Below are positions 1 through 8,204 of a stretch of DNA of 64,000 nucleotides, in pieces (position 1 is the stretch's first letter; each line of letters begins with the position of its first letter). Source of the stretch: Dysgonomonas sp. UBA5412. Lineage in GTDB: Bacteria > Bacteroidota > Bacteroidia > Bacteroidales > Dysgonomonadaceae. The position numbers and the translations under genes were made by a program. The stretch covers positions 84,735 through 148,734 of the forward strand of contig DHNQ01000019.1 of assembly GCA_002409595.1 (NCBI GenBank), written 5' to 3'. The notes under the pieces were generated by a model. It did not search any database. It had not been told where the DNA came from and saw only the letters and a program-made list of their open reading frames with translations.

Positions 1-336
1 GATGAAAGCCAAAAGATGATTCCATTTCAAAGCCTCTGTTTTGAATGCTAATGTGCTAAACAGGACAAAAACGATTAAAGTTATCACCTCTTGTATTATC
101 TTGAGTTGCATTAAAGAGAACGGACCTCCATTGCCTTCAAAGCCCAGTCTATTAGCCGGAACCTGAAAACAATATTCAAAAAAAGCAATACACCAACTGA
201 TAAAGATAACTCCTATAAGAGGGAGTGCCGCAAACCAAGAATATTCTTTTAGTTTCAGATGACCATACCAAGCAAAGGTCATAAAAACATTAGATACAAC
301 AAGGAGCAAGATAGTGTATAAACCGGTCAAATTCAT
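1..336 (-). CDS. DMT family protein (DUF486), 3' end beyond window
   Basis: The reading frame starts with ATG at 336 and stays open to the window edge, giving 112 residues. The protein is almost all hydrophobic, with about four membrane segments. It contains the W-Y-G-H-L-K stretch near residue 23 and the F-Q-V-P-A-N-R-x-G segment near residue 66 that are typical of the DUF486 small DMT-type membrane family. That family is usually about 115 residues long, so only a few residues are missing. The function of the family is unknown; a small-molecule transporter of the drug/metabolite superfamily is the usual guess. It is transcribed away from the gene at 460. Confidence 0.8.
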   Translation of the reverse strand, partial: MNLTGLYTILLLVVSNVFMTFAWYGHLKLKEYSWFAALPLIGVIFISWCIAFFEYCFQVPANRLGFEGNGGPFSLMQLKIIQEVITLIVFVLFSTLAFKTEALKWNHLLAFI

Positions 337-424
337 ATGGATATATAATATTAGTATTATTAAAATTCACAGCGCAAATGTAAAGCATTTTTTCATAGTC
401 TCACCATCTTAAAATTTAAATTAT

Positions 425-432
425 TATCTTTG
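425..432 (+). promoter_or_regulatory. Bacteroidota -7 box (TATCTTTG)
   Basis: A perfect match to the TAnnTTTG -7 consensus of the Bacteroidota primary sigma factor, 27 bases before the ATG at 460. Confidence 0.6.
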
Positions 433-459
433 ATTTTAGTAATTTAATAGCTTAAGTTT

Positions 460-1917
460 ATGAAATTGTTCATTACATATATATTGTTTTTTATTGGTAG
501 CATATCAAGTGTTTTTGCCCAAAATTTGGCTGAAGCAAAGGAATTATATCTTAATGGAGATTATATACATGCCTTACCGATCTTTGAAGCTGAACATGCA
601 GCTAAACCAACTGATGCAAATCTCAATCAGTGGTATGGAGCTTCTTTGTTTGAGACGGGAGGCGATTTAAAAAAAGCTGAAGAATGTTTACTCATAGCTT
701 CAAAGAAAAATATACCGGAATCTTTCTTTTATTTGGGGCAAATTTACACCCAAAAATATCGTTTCACTGAGGCATCTGAAGCTTTTGACAAATATGAGTC
801 TTTATTAAAAAAGACATCTCAACGAACTAAAGAGCAGAAGGCTAAATATGAAGCTAATGCAGAACGACTGGCTGAGAAGATGAAACAATTGTCGCGTCTC
901 CGCAGAATGGTTTCCAACACAGAGGATATACAGATAATAGATAGTTTGGTGGTAGATAAAGCGGACTTTTTATCGGCTTACAAGTTGAGTAAAAGTTCGG
1001 GACATCTCAAATATTTTAATCAGGTATTTTCGGTACACAAGGATGTAAAATCAACTGTTTATTTTAATGAGAAGGAAACAAAGATATATTATGCTCAACC
1101 GAATAAAGTGGGAGCATATACGCTTTTCTCTATGGAGAAACTGTTGGATGAATTTGGAAATGAGAAACAGCTTTCTGCAATAAATTTCAATCTTACGGGC
1201 GACTTGAATTTCCCATATATGATGGCTGACGGAGTCACTATCTATTTTGCAGCAAAGGATGTAGAGTCTCTTGGCGGGTACGATTTGTTTGTTTCCCGAT
1301 ATAATCTTAATAATGATACTTATCTTAGCCCTGAAAGATTGAATATGCCATTCAATTCTATTTACAATGATTATATGATGGTAGTTGACGAAGAAAAAGG
1401 CGTGGGCTGGTTTGCATCCGACAGATTTCAACCTGAAGAGAAAGTATGTATATATACTTTTATACCTAATAAGGTAGTCAAAATCATTCAGAGTGATGAT
1501 GAAGTATATATGGCAGATAGAGCTAATATAGCGTCAATTAAACAATCGTGGGTTACCGGACAGAGTTATGCCCAACTTATCAGCCTTGCTAAAAAGGCTC
1601 CAAAGGAAGAGGTTAAACAGATTCGTGATTTTACATTTGTCATTGATGACAATCGCACATATTATATGCTGTCGGATTTTCAGAATAAGGCTGCCGGAGA
1701 TATGTTTTATAAAGTAATGGGTTTAAAGAATGAAGAGAAGTCATTATCAGACAGATTAGATCATCTTCGCATCGAATATAGTAAGTCTTCTGCTGATGCT
1801 AAACGATCTATGACAGCTGAGATTCTTGAATTGGAAAGAAAACTGGAACAGTTGCAGAATGAGATTCCATCTTTAGAGATACAAGCTCGAAATATGGAGA
1901 TACAAAGCAGACATTAA
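460..1917 (+). CDS. Secreted TPR / beta-propeller (PD40-like) protein
   Basis: A 485-residue protein with a signal peptide ending at ..SSVFA-Q (residues 1-20). Residues 22-115 look like TPR helices (AKELYLNGDYIHALPIF; LKKAEECLLIAS; TEASEAFDKYE). Residues about 190-330 carry PD40-like strands (TIYFAAKDVESLGGYDLFVSR; GVGWFASDR). The C-terminus (about 430-485) is a charged coiled coil. The order TPR then PD40 resembles PorE-type proteins of the type IX secretion system, but the OmpA-like peptidoglycan-binding domain of PorE is absent. A periplasmic or outer-membrane-associated scaffold is a reasonable inference; no specific function is assigned. A strong terminator follows directly. Confidence 0.7.
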   Translation: MKLFITYILFFIGSISSVFAQNLAEAKELYLNGDYIHALPIFEAEHAAKPTDANLNQWYGASLFETGGDLKKAEECLLIASKKNIPESFFYLGQIYTQKYRFTEASEAFDKYESLLKKTSQRTKEQKAKYEANAERLAEKMKQLSRLRRMVSNTEDIQIIDSLVVDKADFLSAYKLSKSSGHLKYFNQVFSVHKDVKSTVYFNEKETKIYYAQPNKVGAYTLFSMEKLLDEFGNEKQLSAINFNLTGDLNFPYMMADGVTIYFAAKDVESLGGYDLFVSRYNLNNDTYLSPERLNMPFNSIYNDYMMVVDEEKGVGWFASDRFQPEEKVCIYTFIPNKVVKIIQSDDEVYMADRANIASIKQSWVTGQSYAQLISLAKKAPKEEVKQIRDFTFVIDDNRTYYMLSDFQNKAAGDMFYKVMGLKNEEKSLSDRLDHLRIEYSKSSADAKRSMTAEILELERKLEQLQNEIPSLEIQARNMEIQSRH

Positions 1918-1922
1918 AAAAA

Positions 1923-1950
1923 AAGGATGGGTTTTTGAGAACCCATCCTT
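1923..1950. terminator. Bidirectional intrinsic terminator
   Basis: An 11-bp perfect stem (AAGGATGGGTT / AACCCATCCTT) with a 6-nt loop, between the convergent genes ending at 1917 (+) and 1964 (-). A-runs and T-runs flank it on both strands. Confidence 0.85.
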
Positions 1951-1963
1951 ATTTCTTAAATTC

Positions 1964-2203
1964 TTATTTATCTAGTCCGGCAAGTTTTTCTTTGCCATTT
2001 TGCACTTCTTGACTGATACGATCTTTTAAATATTCTGCCTGATTTTTACCTGTATCAACAGCATTTTTAAAGTCTTTTTTTGCTTTCAAAGCTAAACGGT
2101 TTGCATCTTCGCACAGACCATCAAATTTACCTTGTTCATACAATTTATACAAAGCATAGCTTACTCCAATGCCAACAGCAGCACCAATTAATAATTTTTT
2201 CAT
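1964..2203 (-). CDS. Small YtxH-like membrane-anchored protein
   Basis: A 79-residue protein with one N-terminal glycine-rich membrane segment (LLIGAAVGIGVSYALYKLY), followed by a charged amphipathic helical tail (AKKDFKNAVDTGKNQAEYLKDRI). This is the YtxH/general-stress-protein layout: a membrane anchor plus a long helix. It sits 30 bp downstream of a GlsB/YeaQ-type gene on the same strand, so the two are probably co-transcribed as a small envelope-stress unit. The exact role is unknown. Confidence 0.65.
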   Translation of the reverse strand: MKKLLIGAAVGIGVSYALYKLYEQGKFDGLCEDANRLALKAKKDFKNAVDTGKNQAEYLKDRISQEVQNGKEKLAGLDK

Positions 2204-2233
2204 ATTCTTTTCTTTTTTAATTTATAAATAAGA

Positions 2234-2479
2234 TTATTCTTTTTTCTTAAATAGGGAGATTATCCAAAGTAAAACGATTGCTCCGACAGTCGACATAACT
2301 AAATTTCCGATAATGGAGTTGACTCCAATGCCGAGAAGAGTGAAAATCCAACCTCCTAAAAGACCTCCCACTATACCGACTATTAGATTTATAATGAGAC
2401 CGAAGCCTCTCCCTTTCATTATTTTACCGGCTATGAATCCGGCAGCAATACCAATTATAATAGACCAAATGAATCCCAT
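2234..2479 (-). CDS. GlsB/YeaQ/YmgE family stress-response membrane protein
   Basis: An 81-residue hydrophobic protein with three membrane segments and the glycine-rich pattern of the transglycosylase-associated family (IWSIIIGIAAGFIAGKIMKGRGFG near the N-terminus, VGGLLGGW in the middle). Members of this family in other bacteria are induced by envelope or general stress; their biochemical activity is unknown. It is the first gene of a likely two-gene operon with the YtxH-like gene. Confidence 0.85.
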   Translation of the reverse strand: MGFIWSIIIGIAAGFIAGKIMKGRGFGLIINLIVGIVGGLLGGWIFTLLGIGVNSIIGNLVMSTVGAIVLLWIISLFKKKE

Positions 2480-2585
2480 AATAAATATTTTTACGATTTA
2501 TAATAAGTGAAATTAACAATTAATTCTTTTCATTTCATTATAAATATAACATATTCTAAATAAGGAATGTTCTATATAAAACAAA

Positions 2586-2620
2586 TAAAGCGACAGAAAA
2601 TTAATATACCTGTCGCTTTA
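2586..2620 (-). terminator. Intrinsic terminator of the wHTH gene
   Basis: An 11-bp perfect stem (TAAAGCGACAG / CTGTCGCTTTA) with a 13-nt loop, lying 12 bases past the stop codon of the minus-strand gene at 2632. Confidence 0.8.
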
Positions 2621-2631
2621 CGTATCTAAGT

Positions 2632-2916
2632 TTATTTCTTTATATAATCTTGTAAAACCTTCACATAGGCATCGAAGGCATCAATACCAACCGGTGTTAT
2701 CTTACATACAGTGCGAGGTTTCTTCCCATCAATAAATTTTCGGACTTGTATATAGCCTGCTTCGTTCAGCTTGTCAATCTGTACACTTAGATTCCCTGCC
2801 GTCGCGCCCGTTTTCTCTTTTATAAAAACAAAGTCTGCCTCCTCCACTGAAAGAAGCAATGAAATTATAGCTAAGCGAAGTTGCGAATGCAATAATGGAT
2901 CTAAGTTCTTAAACAT
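2632..2916 (-). CDS. Winged-helix DNA-binding transcriptional regulator (HTH_34-like)
   Basis: A 94-residue single-domain protein with a clear winged helix. The recognition region is FVFIKEKTGATAGNLSVQIDKLNEAGYI and the wing is QVRKFIDGKKPRTVCKITPVG. The fold and length match MarR/ArsR-like minimal regulators of the HTH_34 group. Its start overlaps the stop of the upstream membrane-protein gene by 8 nt, so the two are translationally coupled. A common inference for such pairs is that the regulator controls its own operon in response to a membrane-linked signal. Confidence 0.8.
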   Translation of the reverse strand: MFKNLDPLLHSQLRLAIISLLLSVEEADFVFIKEKTGATAGNLSVQIDKLNEAGYIQVRKFIDGKKPRTVCKITPVGIDAFDAYVKVLQDYIKK

Positions 2917-3544
2917 ACTTTTCTGCTTTATGGTTCAGTATATGTCCGGGAATACAAAATCCCAGTAGCATACAAATAGCCAATATTATAAATTGTATAT
3001 CTCCACGTTGAAACAAGATCAGAGATATAATACTTATACAACTTCCGAGCCAGAATACAGCCGAAGCATAGAAAAACAATTTGAACTTCAACACTGATGC
3101 GGATGCAAATTGTGCTAAACCTAACAATAATAATATTACGGGAGTGATGAGCAATGCAGCTGAACTCGCTTTAAAATAGATGATATATATATTCAATACC
3201 AAAATAAACATAAAACACGATATGCAAAAAGCAATCCATATATGATTAACAATCCGGTCGATATGTGTTTTCACTAAAGCTTTTCGATTTTGTATTCTGA
3301 TATAAACAAAATAAATAATGGCTACCGGCAAAGTGAGATACCACACTAAATTTGCTTTTGAGAATGCTATACCGACAGTGGGAAGCCAGTGAAGTAGAAC
3401 GAAGTCCAATAGCGAGAGAAAAGCTATGAAATATCCCCAAAAGATACTATACATTCCCGCACCTTTCTTATAATTATTTCTTGCCTGTAAAATCATATTA
3501 TTAATGATGCTCAGGCTATCTTCTTTTGTAAAACTCTTTTCCAT
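2909..3544 (-). CDS. Hypothetical multi-pass membrane protein paired with wHTH regulator
   Basis: Translation most likely begins at the ATG at 3544 (MEKSFTKEDSLSI), giving 211 residues; a longer frame would start inside the terminator hairpin of the upstream gene and is rejected. The N-terminal 40 residues are soluble. About six hydrophobic helices follow (for example FIAFLSLLDFVLLHWL, LPVAIIYFVYI, FCISCFMFILVLNIYII). The function is not recognised. Such membrane proteins next to small wHTH genes recur in Bacteroidota. The overlap with the regulator gene downstream indicates a shared mRNA. Confidence 0.7.
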   Translation of the reverse strand: MEKSFTKEDSLSIINNMILQARNNYKKGAGMYSIFWGYFIAFLSLLDFVLLHWLPTVGIAFSKANLVWYLTLPVAIIYFVYIRIQNRKALVKTHIDRIVNHIWIAFCISCFMFILVLNIYIIYFKASSAALLITPVILLLLGLAQFASASVLKFKLFFYASAVFWLGSCISIISLILFQRGDIQFIILAICMLLGFCIPGHILNHKAEKYV

Positions 3545-3563
3545 AATCAGATTATTAAAAACT

Positions 3564-3595
3564 CGGATTGTCCTCAATTATTTGAGGACAATCCG
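3564..3595 (-). terminator. Intrinsic terminator of the DUF2141 gene
   Basis: A 14-bp perfect stem (CGGATTGTCCTCAA / TTGAGGACAATCCG) with a 4-nt loop, 16 bases past the stop codon at 3611. It separates this gene from the next minus-strand unit. Confidence 0.85.
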
Positions 3596-3610
3596 GTAAA
3601 AGTAGCACTT

Positions 3611-4042
3611 TTATTTTATAGCTGAAACAAGGTGTATAGATATATTGGTCTGGCCATCTACCTCAAATTTGCATTCTGAAAATAGAGGTGGGCGTTTTAC
3701 CTTAGCCGGATCAACATTATTGCTGAAACCATACTTTTCGACAGGAATACCATATTCACCCAAATCAAGTTTTCCATTACTATTTTCATCTTGAAAAATA
3801 GCAATTGCATATTCACCTTTTCCCAAATCATTAAAACTCAACGTTTCTGTATTATTCGTTATATCTACAATACGCCCCATGTCGGATTTGCTAAGAAACG
3901 GAGTTTGAGAATCAAATAACGCAACATACAACTTACCTTTAGCATTTTCTATACCATCCACCTTCACGGTTATGCCATTTTGAGCATTTACTGTTGCAGC
4001 CGTAAAACCTATTAATAACATCAATAAAAAAATCTTTTTCAT
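3611..4042 (-). CDS. DUF2141 domain-containing secreted protein
   Basis: A 143-residue protein with a signal peptide (MKKIFLLMLLIGFTAATVNA-Q) and the DUF2141 pattern: GKLYVALFDS near residue 37, GEYAIAIFQDENSNGKLD near residue 75 and a Y-G-I-P-x-E-x-Y-G-F-S-N-N segment after it. The DENSNGKLD loop looks like a calcium-binding turn and is conserved in the family. Its function is unknown; it is presumably periplasmic or surface-exposed. It is monocistronic, with its own -7 box (4090-4097) and terminator (3564-3595). Confidence 0.9.
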   Translation of the reverse strand: MKKIFLLMLLIGFTAATVNAQNGITVKVDGIENAKGKLYVALFDSQTPFLSKSDMGRIVDITNNTETLSFNDLGKGEYAIAIFQDENSNGKLDLGEYGIPVEKYGFSNNVDPAKVKRPPLFSECKFEVDGQTNISIHLVSAIK

Positions 4043-4089
4043 AACTATTTGTTTTTATATATAATAAATTAATCAACTTAAACACACCA

Positions 4090-4097
4090 CAAATATA
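4090..4097 (-). promoter_or_regulatory. -7 box for the DUF2141 gene
   Basis: TATATTTG on the minus strand (CAAATATA on plus), about 48 bases before the ATG at 4042. Confidence 0.5.
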
Positions 4098-4214
4098 AAC
4101 TAGTTTATAATATAAACCTAATTATTTTATGAATTAAATTTATTTTCTTTCAAGAATAATACATAATACACTGATAATATATATATTTACAAAACACAAT
4201 AAATATTTACCTCT

Positions 4215-4439
4215 ATGGATAAGCTAGTGACAATAAAAACATCTGATTTCGAAGCCAATCTGGCTATTGCAAAATCATATCTTATTGACAATGGAATAGA
4301 TTGCGTAATAAATAGTGGATATATATCCATTTCTCAACCCGATAGTGGTTCTGCAATATTACAAGTGAGAGAAGAAGATTATAATCGGGCAAAAGAACTA
4401 CTCATCGAGGGAGGGTTTTCAAACAAGGAGGATTTTTAG
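4215..4439 (+). CDS. DUF2007 putative signal-transducing protein (copy 1)
   Basis: A 74-residue protein of the DUF2007 family: an N-terminal strand (LVTIKTSDFEANLAIAKSYLIDNGIDCVI) and the C-terminal signature ILQVREEDYNRAKELLIEGGF. The fold is PII/ACT-like in size. The family is annotated as putative signal transducing, without direct biochemical proof. It is a tandem paralogue of the gene at 4463. Confidence 0.8.
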   Translation: MDKLVTIKTSDFEANLAIAKSYLIDNGIDCVINSGYISISQPDSGSAILQVREEDYNRAKELLIEGGFSNKEDF

Positions 4440-4462
4440 TACAGACAATAAAATCTATATAC

Positions 4463-4759
4463 ATGAATCTAATAACAATCAAGTCATCAGATATATATAA
4501 TGAGATAGCAATAGCTAAAACTTATCTCGAAGACAACGGTTTATCTTGTTTCTTAAAAGACGAATTAACAAATCAGATACACCCTTATGCAATAGGAGGA
4601 GTTAAACTTCAAGTAAAGGAAGAAGATGTAGAGCAGGCTATATCTTTACTCATAGAAGGAGGGTTTTCTAAGAAAGAAGATTATGAAATACCAGAGTCTA
4701 CAATGAAAATAGTGAATATATATGAGAGAATAGTTTCATTCTTTTCAAAAAAGAAATAA
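4463..4759 (+). CDS. DUF2007 putative signal-transducing protein (copy 2)
   Basis: A 98-residue protein with the same layout as its neighbour: LITIKSSDIYNEIAIAKTYLEDNGLSC and KLQVKEEDVEQAISLLIEGGFSKKEDY. It has an extra basic tail of about 25 residues (SFFSKKK at the end). The two genes arose by tandem duplication and are 23 bp apart, so they are probably co-transcribed. The stop codon lies 2 bp from the stop of the convergent permease gene, with no visible terminator between them. Confidence 0.8.
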   Translation: MNLITIKSSDIYNEIAIAKTYLEDNGLSCFLKDELTNQIHPYAIGGVKLQVKEEDVEQAISLLIEGGFSKKEDYEIPESTMKIVNIYERIVSFFSKKK

Positions 4760-4761
4760 AC

Positions 4762-5958
4762 TTATTTCCGAAGCATTCCTTTATATTTTGGATCATAATT
4801 CTTTATCCACCATTTATACATTGCCACAGCAGTTACACAGTATACACCTGCCTGTATCCAGAGTGTAACATAGTCAAACCAAACATCAGCCAAAGTAGCT
4901 CCCATTGTATTTATCTTTATAAATCCATGTATCCCCGGAGTCGATGGAATAATATATGCAATAGCTTTTAAAGGTTCGGGAATGGCAGTCCAAGGCCAAG
5001 AAATACCGGACATGAAAATAAACAATACACTGGTGAATACAAAAAGCATCATTCCAAATTCTCGTTGCGAACAAAAATAAGATAATGTCATTGCAAAGAA
5101 TGTTGCAGCCAACAAAAATGGCATTAAAAAAGCGGCAATCGTCAGAGGATCACCAATCTGAGGAAATTTGAATAGATAAGGTATAACCCTAAAGACCCAA
5201 ACCGACACTAACATATAGAGCGACGAATAGCAAAAAGCCTTGCCGATAGTCAATTCTAAAGAACTAACGCGCTTGCCTTCTGAGACGTGCGAAGCTATGG
5301 TAAAGCGTTTTTTATCATTATGAGTACCTATAATAGTTGCAATGCCAAGAATCAAAGTCTGCTGTATAATAAGAACTAAGATAGCCGGAACCAAGAAACT
5401 AGCAAATCCATTCTGAGGATTATACATAGTCACCCACTGACTCTCCACCGTTTGACGTGTAGTAGCATCCTCCTCCTGACTACCTCCTCCCGTTTCGACA
5501 ACGCGTATATCTGCTCCCATATCTAACGATACGTCTGTTGCAGCAAGCATCATAGCCTTATAAAACAACAAACTACTCATGTCGGCAAAAAGGCTTACCT
5601 GCGTTTGCTGCTGAGTATTTATTTTTTTACTGAAATCTCTCGGAATATATATAATACCATATGCCTCCTTTCGTCTCATAGCTTCCCTCGCTTCTTCCAT
5701 ATCGGTAGCATAACCTATTACCTTCACATCGGCTGTGGCATCTACTTTTCTCTTAAACTCGCGAGATAAAACTGAATTAGAATCGTCTACTACCACCACT
5801 TTCACATTCCGTGCTGTTTCATTATTATATATAAAACTATACAGAAAAGGATAAGTAAGAGGTACAATAAAAAATAAAAGTACAACGGCACTATCTCTGA
5901 AAACGACCTTCAGTTCGCCCAGCCAGACATAGTATATATTGAGTAGAAAATTTTTCAT
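4762..5958 (-). CDS. ABC-2 type transporter permease (YhhJ-like)
   Basis: A 398-residue protein: one N-terminal membrane segment (VVLLFFIVPLTYPFLYSFIYN), a large extracytoplasmic domain (about 45-180) and five C-terminal membrane segments. This is the ABC2_membrane_3 layout. The FMSGISWPWTAIPE motif before the last helices is typical of ABC-2 drug exporters. It is the last gene of the efflux operon 9599 to 4762 and is a paralogue of the permease just upstream. The pair would form a heterodimeric channel working with the HlyD adaptor and TolC-like pore. Confidence 0.85.
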   Translation of the reverse strand: MKNFLLNIYYVWLGELKVVFRDSAVVLLFFIVPLTYPFLYSFIYNNETARNVKVVVVDDSNSVLSREFKRKVDATADVKVIGYATDMEEAREAMRRKEAYGIIYIPRDFSKKINTQQQTQVSLFADMSSLLFYKAMMLAATDVSLDMGADIRVVETGGGSQEEDATTRQTVESQWVTMYNPQNGFASFLVPAILVLIIQQTLILGIATIIGTHNDKKRFTIASHVSEGKRVSSLELTIGKAFCYSSLYMLVSVWVFRVIPYLFKFPQIGDPLTIAAFLMPFLLAATFFAMTLSYFCSQREFGMMLFVFTSVLFIFMSGISWPWTAIPEPLKAIAYIIPSTPGIHGFIKINTMGATLADVWFDYVTLWIQAGVYCVTAVAMYKWWIKNYDPKYKGMLRK

Positions 5959-5982
5959 AACAAAGAGGTAATATCCATATAC

Positions 5983-7152
5983 TTAACCTTCATACACATT
6001 ATCGTTCAGCATCTTTCGAATAACACCATAGAAGAAAACAGACAACAAAACAAATGCCAGCAGAGCTGCATATCTATACATCGAGTATCCTACCGGAATA
6101 CCATTTAATGCCTGATCTATATATATAAGAAAGAAATGGCGTAAAGGGAAAAAATTGCTAATAGCACTAAGACTCCCATCCATAGCCAATGCCGGAAAAG
6201 AAAAGCCTGTGATTGAAAAAGAAACCATACCGATCAAGCTGGCAAGACTCAGCGCCAAACGATAGTTTCTAAATATACCTAACAAAATAACTCCGGCTCC
6301 CTGAGCAGCCAGTATCAGGCAGAAATAATTAAAAAACATGGGCAGAAATCCACTCTGCAACGGAAATCTATTATAGTAATAGAATACAGACATAAACAAT
6401 AGAGCAATACCGGTATAAATAATAGTATAAGGCAAGAGTTTGCCTGCAACAACCTTCACGATAGAGCCATTGCCCATAGCAAGGAGATCTCTACCACTAC
6501 CCGATTTTATTTCCGAACCAAAGCATGATACCGTAAACATCAATATTATCAGTTGTAATATACCCGGCATTATCACATTATTCAGATACACAGAATAATT
6601 GAGCCAAGGATTTGCCAAAGGATGAGAATCAATAGTTATCGGCTGTAATATCGGCATTATCTGATTCTCCGTAAGTCCTTTTGCCTCGGCTGTCTGAAGG
6701 CCTACTGATGCAGACGCAAGCGTAGAAATAGTCTTAAGATCTTGGAATAATAACGATCCGGATATAAGAAACGCATTATTGGTATAATAAACCAATTTGG
6801 GACGGTTGCCCGAAACTGCATCCTTCGTAAAATCTTTAGGAATGGTCAATACAGCGTATACCTCCATTCTCTCCATTTGCAAACGAGCCTCTTTAAACGA
6901 CAGTTTCTTGTATTTTATATCAGTTTTCTCAAAAGCATCCAGCTGCCGAATCAGAGTTCGTGTAGTCGTAGTATTATCTAAGTCTACAACAGCTATCGGT
7001 ATACGTGACGGCAAGCCACTACTCATCATCCAAAGAAAGATGATAAGACATATCAGAGGAGCAGCAAATATCCCCCAAATGCAAATTTTAGATGAAGCGA
7101 TACGCAACCATTCCCTTCTGAATATAGCTAATATACCTGTATTTTTACTCAT
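5983..7152 (-). CDS. ABC-2 type transporter permease
   Basis: A 389-residue protein with the same topology as the gene at 4762: an N-terminal helix (IWGIFAAPLICLIIFLWMM), a periplasmic domain (YAVLTIPKDFTKD, as in YhiI/YhhJ-type partners) and five C-terminal helices ending with FSFPALAMDGSLSAISNFFPLRHFFLIYIDQALNG. It lies 24 bp upstream of its paralogue and 37 bp downstream of the HlyD gene in the same operon. No ATP-binding subunit is encoded in the operon. Confidence 0.85.
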   Translation of the reverse strand: MSKNTGILAIFRREWLRIASSKICIWGIFAAPLICLIIFLWMMSSGLPSRIPIAVVDLDNTTTTRTLIRQLDAFEKTDIKYKKLSFKEARLQMERMEVYAVLTIPKDFTKDAVSGNRPKLVYYTNNAFLISGSLLFQDLKTISTLASASVGLQTAEAKGLTENQIMPILQPITIDSHPLANPWLNYSVYLNNVIMPGILQLIILMFTVSCFGSEIKSGSGRDLLAMGNGSIVKVVAGKLLPYTIIYTGIALLFMSVFYYYNRFPLQSGFLPMFFNYFCLILAAQGAGVILLGIFRNYRLALSLASLIGMVSFSITGFSFPALAMDGSLSAISNFFPLRHFFLIYIDQALNGIPVGYSMYRYAALLAFVLLSVFFYGVIRKMLNDNVYEG

Positions 7153-7189
7153 TTAGTCTATTGAGATCGTACTGAATTGAACTCCTATA

Positions 7190-8182
7190 TTATTCTTTAA
7201 TTATTAAAGACATCCCCGGAAGCACATCTATCTTAGGATCTTTAAAGTGCGCTTTCACTTCAAACGTTTTACGGTCATACTGTCCTGTTGTTTTAGTAGC
7301 CTTCCATGCAGCATACGAACCTAAGTCTTTTACGTAATAGACTACCATCTCCACTTCTTGATCGAGTGCAGGCACATAAGCTTTGAAAGTCGCACCTATA
7401 TCCTTATAGTCTTTCAGCCTGTCTTCGCGTATATTAAAAGCTCCCCACTTATCATCCAACTTTGTTACATTCATTATAGGAGCACCCGTACCAACAAGTT
7501 CTCCTTCATTCGGAAATTTTTCAGAAACTTTTCCGTCAATAGGTGAAATCAGATAACTTTCAGTTATATATGACGACACTTCGGCAACTGCGCCCCTAGC
7601 CCGTTCTAAAAGAGCCATAGCAGCCTCTTTATCTTCGAGTTCTGCTCCGTTCACAGCCATATCGTATTGCGACTTAGCAGCCTTTTCGGTAGCCACGGCA
7701 GCATTCAATTGCGCTTCTACCTCATCGCGCTTCTGAGCCGTCACTACGCCTTTATCAAACAAATTCCGAACTCTATTAAAAGATTTTTGAGCAATATCTA
7801 CTCCCACTTTTGCTTTTTGCCACATTTCAAAAGCTCCTTGTATTTGCTCTACACGAGCTCCTTTTATAGCTTTCTTATTTTGGGCAGCAGCACCTTGTTC
7901 GGCAGCACTGGCTTGAGCCAGCTTAGCATCTATATCAGGAATACTTAATATAGCCAATGTATCGCCTTTCTTTACAAAGCTACCTTCATCTACAAGGTAT
8001 TGGGCTATACGCCCCGGTACTTTGCTGGAGATGCGAACTTCTGTCACGTCAGCTTCTCCTTGTATTATATTATCTTCCTGATTGAGGAAAAAGAAACCGT
8101 AGAGTCCCACAACTATTATAATTGTAGCAAAGACCAAAATGGGAATAAGCTTCGACCCCGATTTTTTATTTTCTGTATCCAT
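7190..8182 (-). CDS. HlyD family secretion / membrane-fusion protein
   Basis: A 330-residue protein with one N-terminal membrane anchor (LIPILVFATIIIVVGLYGFFFL). A biotinyl-lipoyl-like half follows (VRISSKVPGRIAQYLVDEGSFVKKGDTLAIL), then a long coiled-coil hairpin (about 75-190) and the second lipoyl half (ESYLISPIDGKVSEKFPNEGELVGTGAPI). These features define the periplasmic adaptor of tripartite exporters. It is encoded between the TolC-like gene (23 bp away) and the two permeases. The substrate is unknown; YhiI-like systems handle drugs or lipophilic compounds. Confidence 0.9.
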   Translation of the reverse strand: MDTENKKSGSKLIPILVFATIIIVVGLYGFFFLNQEDNIIQGEADVTEVRISSKVPGRIAQYLVDEGSFVKKGDTLAILSIPDIDAKLAQASAAEQGAAAQNKKAIKGARVEQIQGAFEMWQKAKVGVDIAQKSFNRVRNLFDKGVVTAQKRDEVEAQLNAAVATEKAAKSQYDMAVNGAELEDKEAAMALLERARGAVAEVSSYITESYLISPIDGKVSEKFPNEGELVGTGAPIMNVTKLDDKWGAFNIREDRLKDYKDIGATFKAYVPALDQEVEMVVYYVKDLGSYAAWKATKTTGQYDRKTFEVKAHFKDPKIDVLPGMSLIIKE

Positions 8183-8204
8183 ATTCTTATAATGAGTTTT
8201 TATT

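Noticed and set aside
3245..3577. Longer N-terminus (ATG at 3577) for the membrane protein gene
   Set aside because: The added residues would be encoded inside the 14-bp terminator hairpin of the upstream DUF2141 gene; ATG at 3544 is more plausible.
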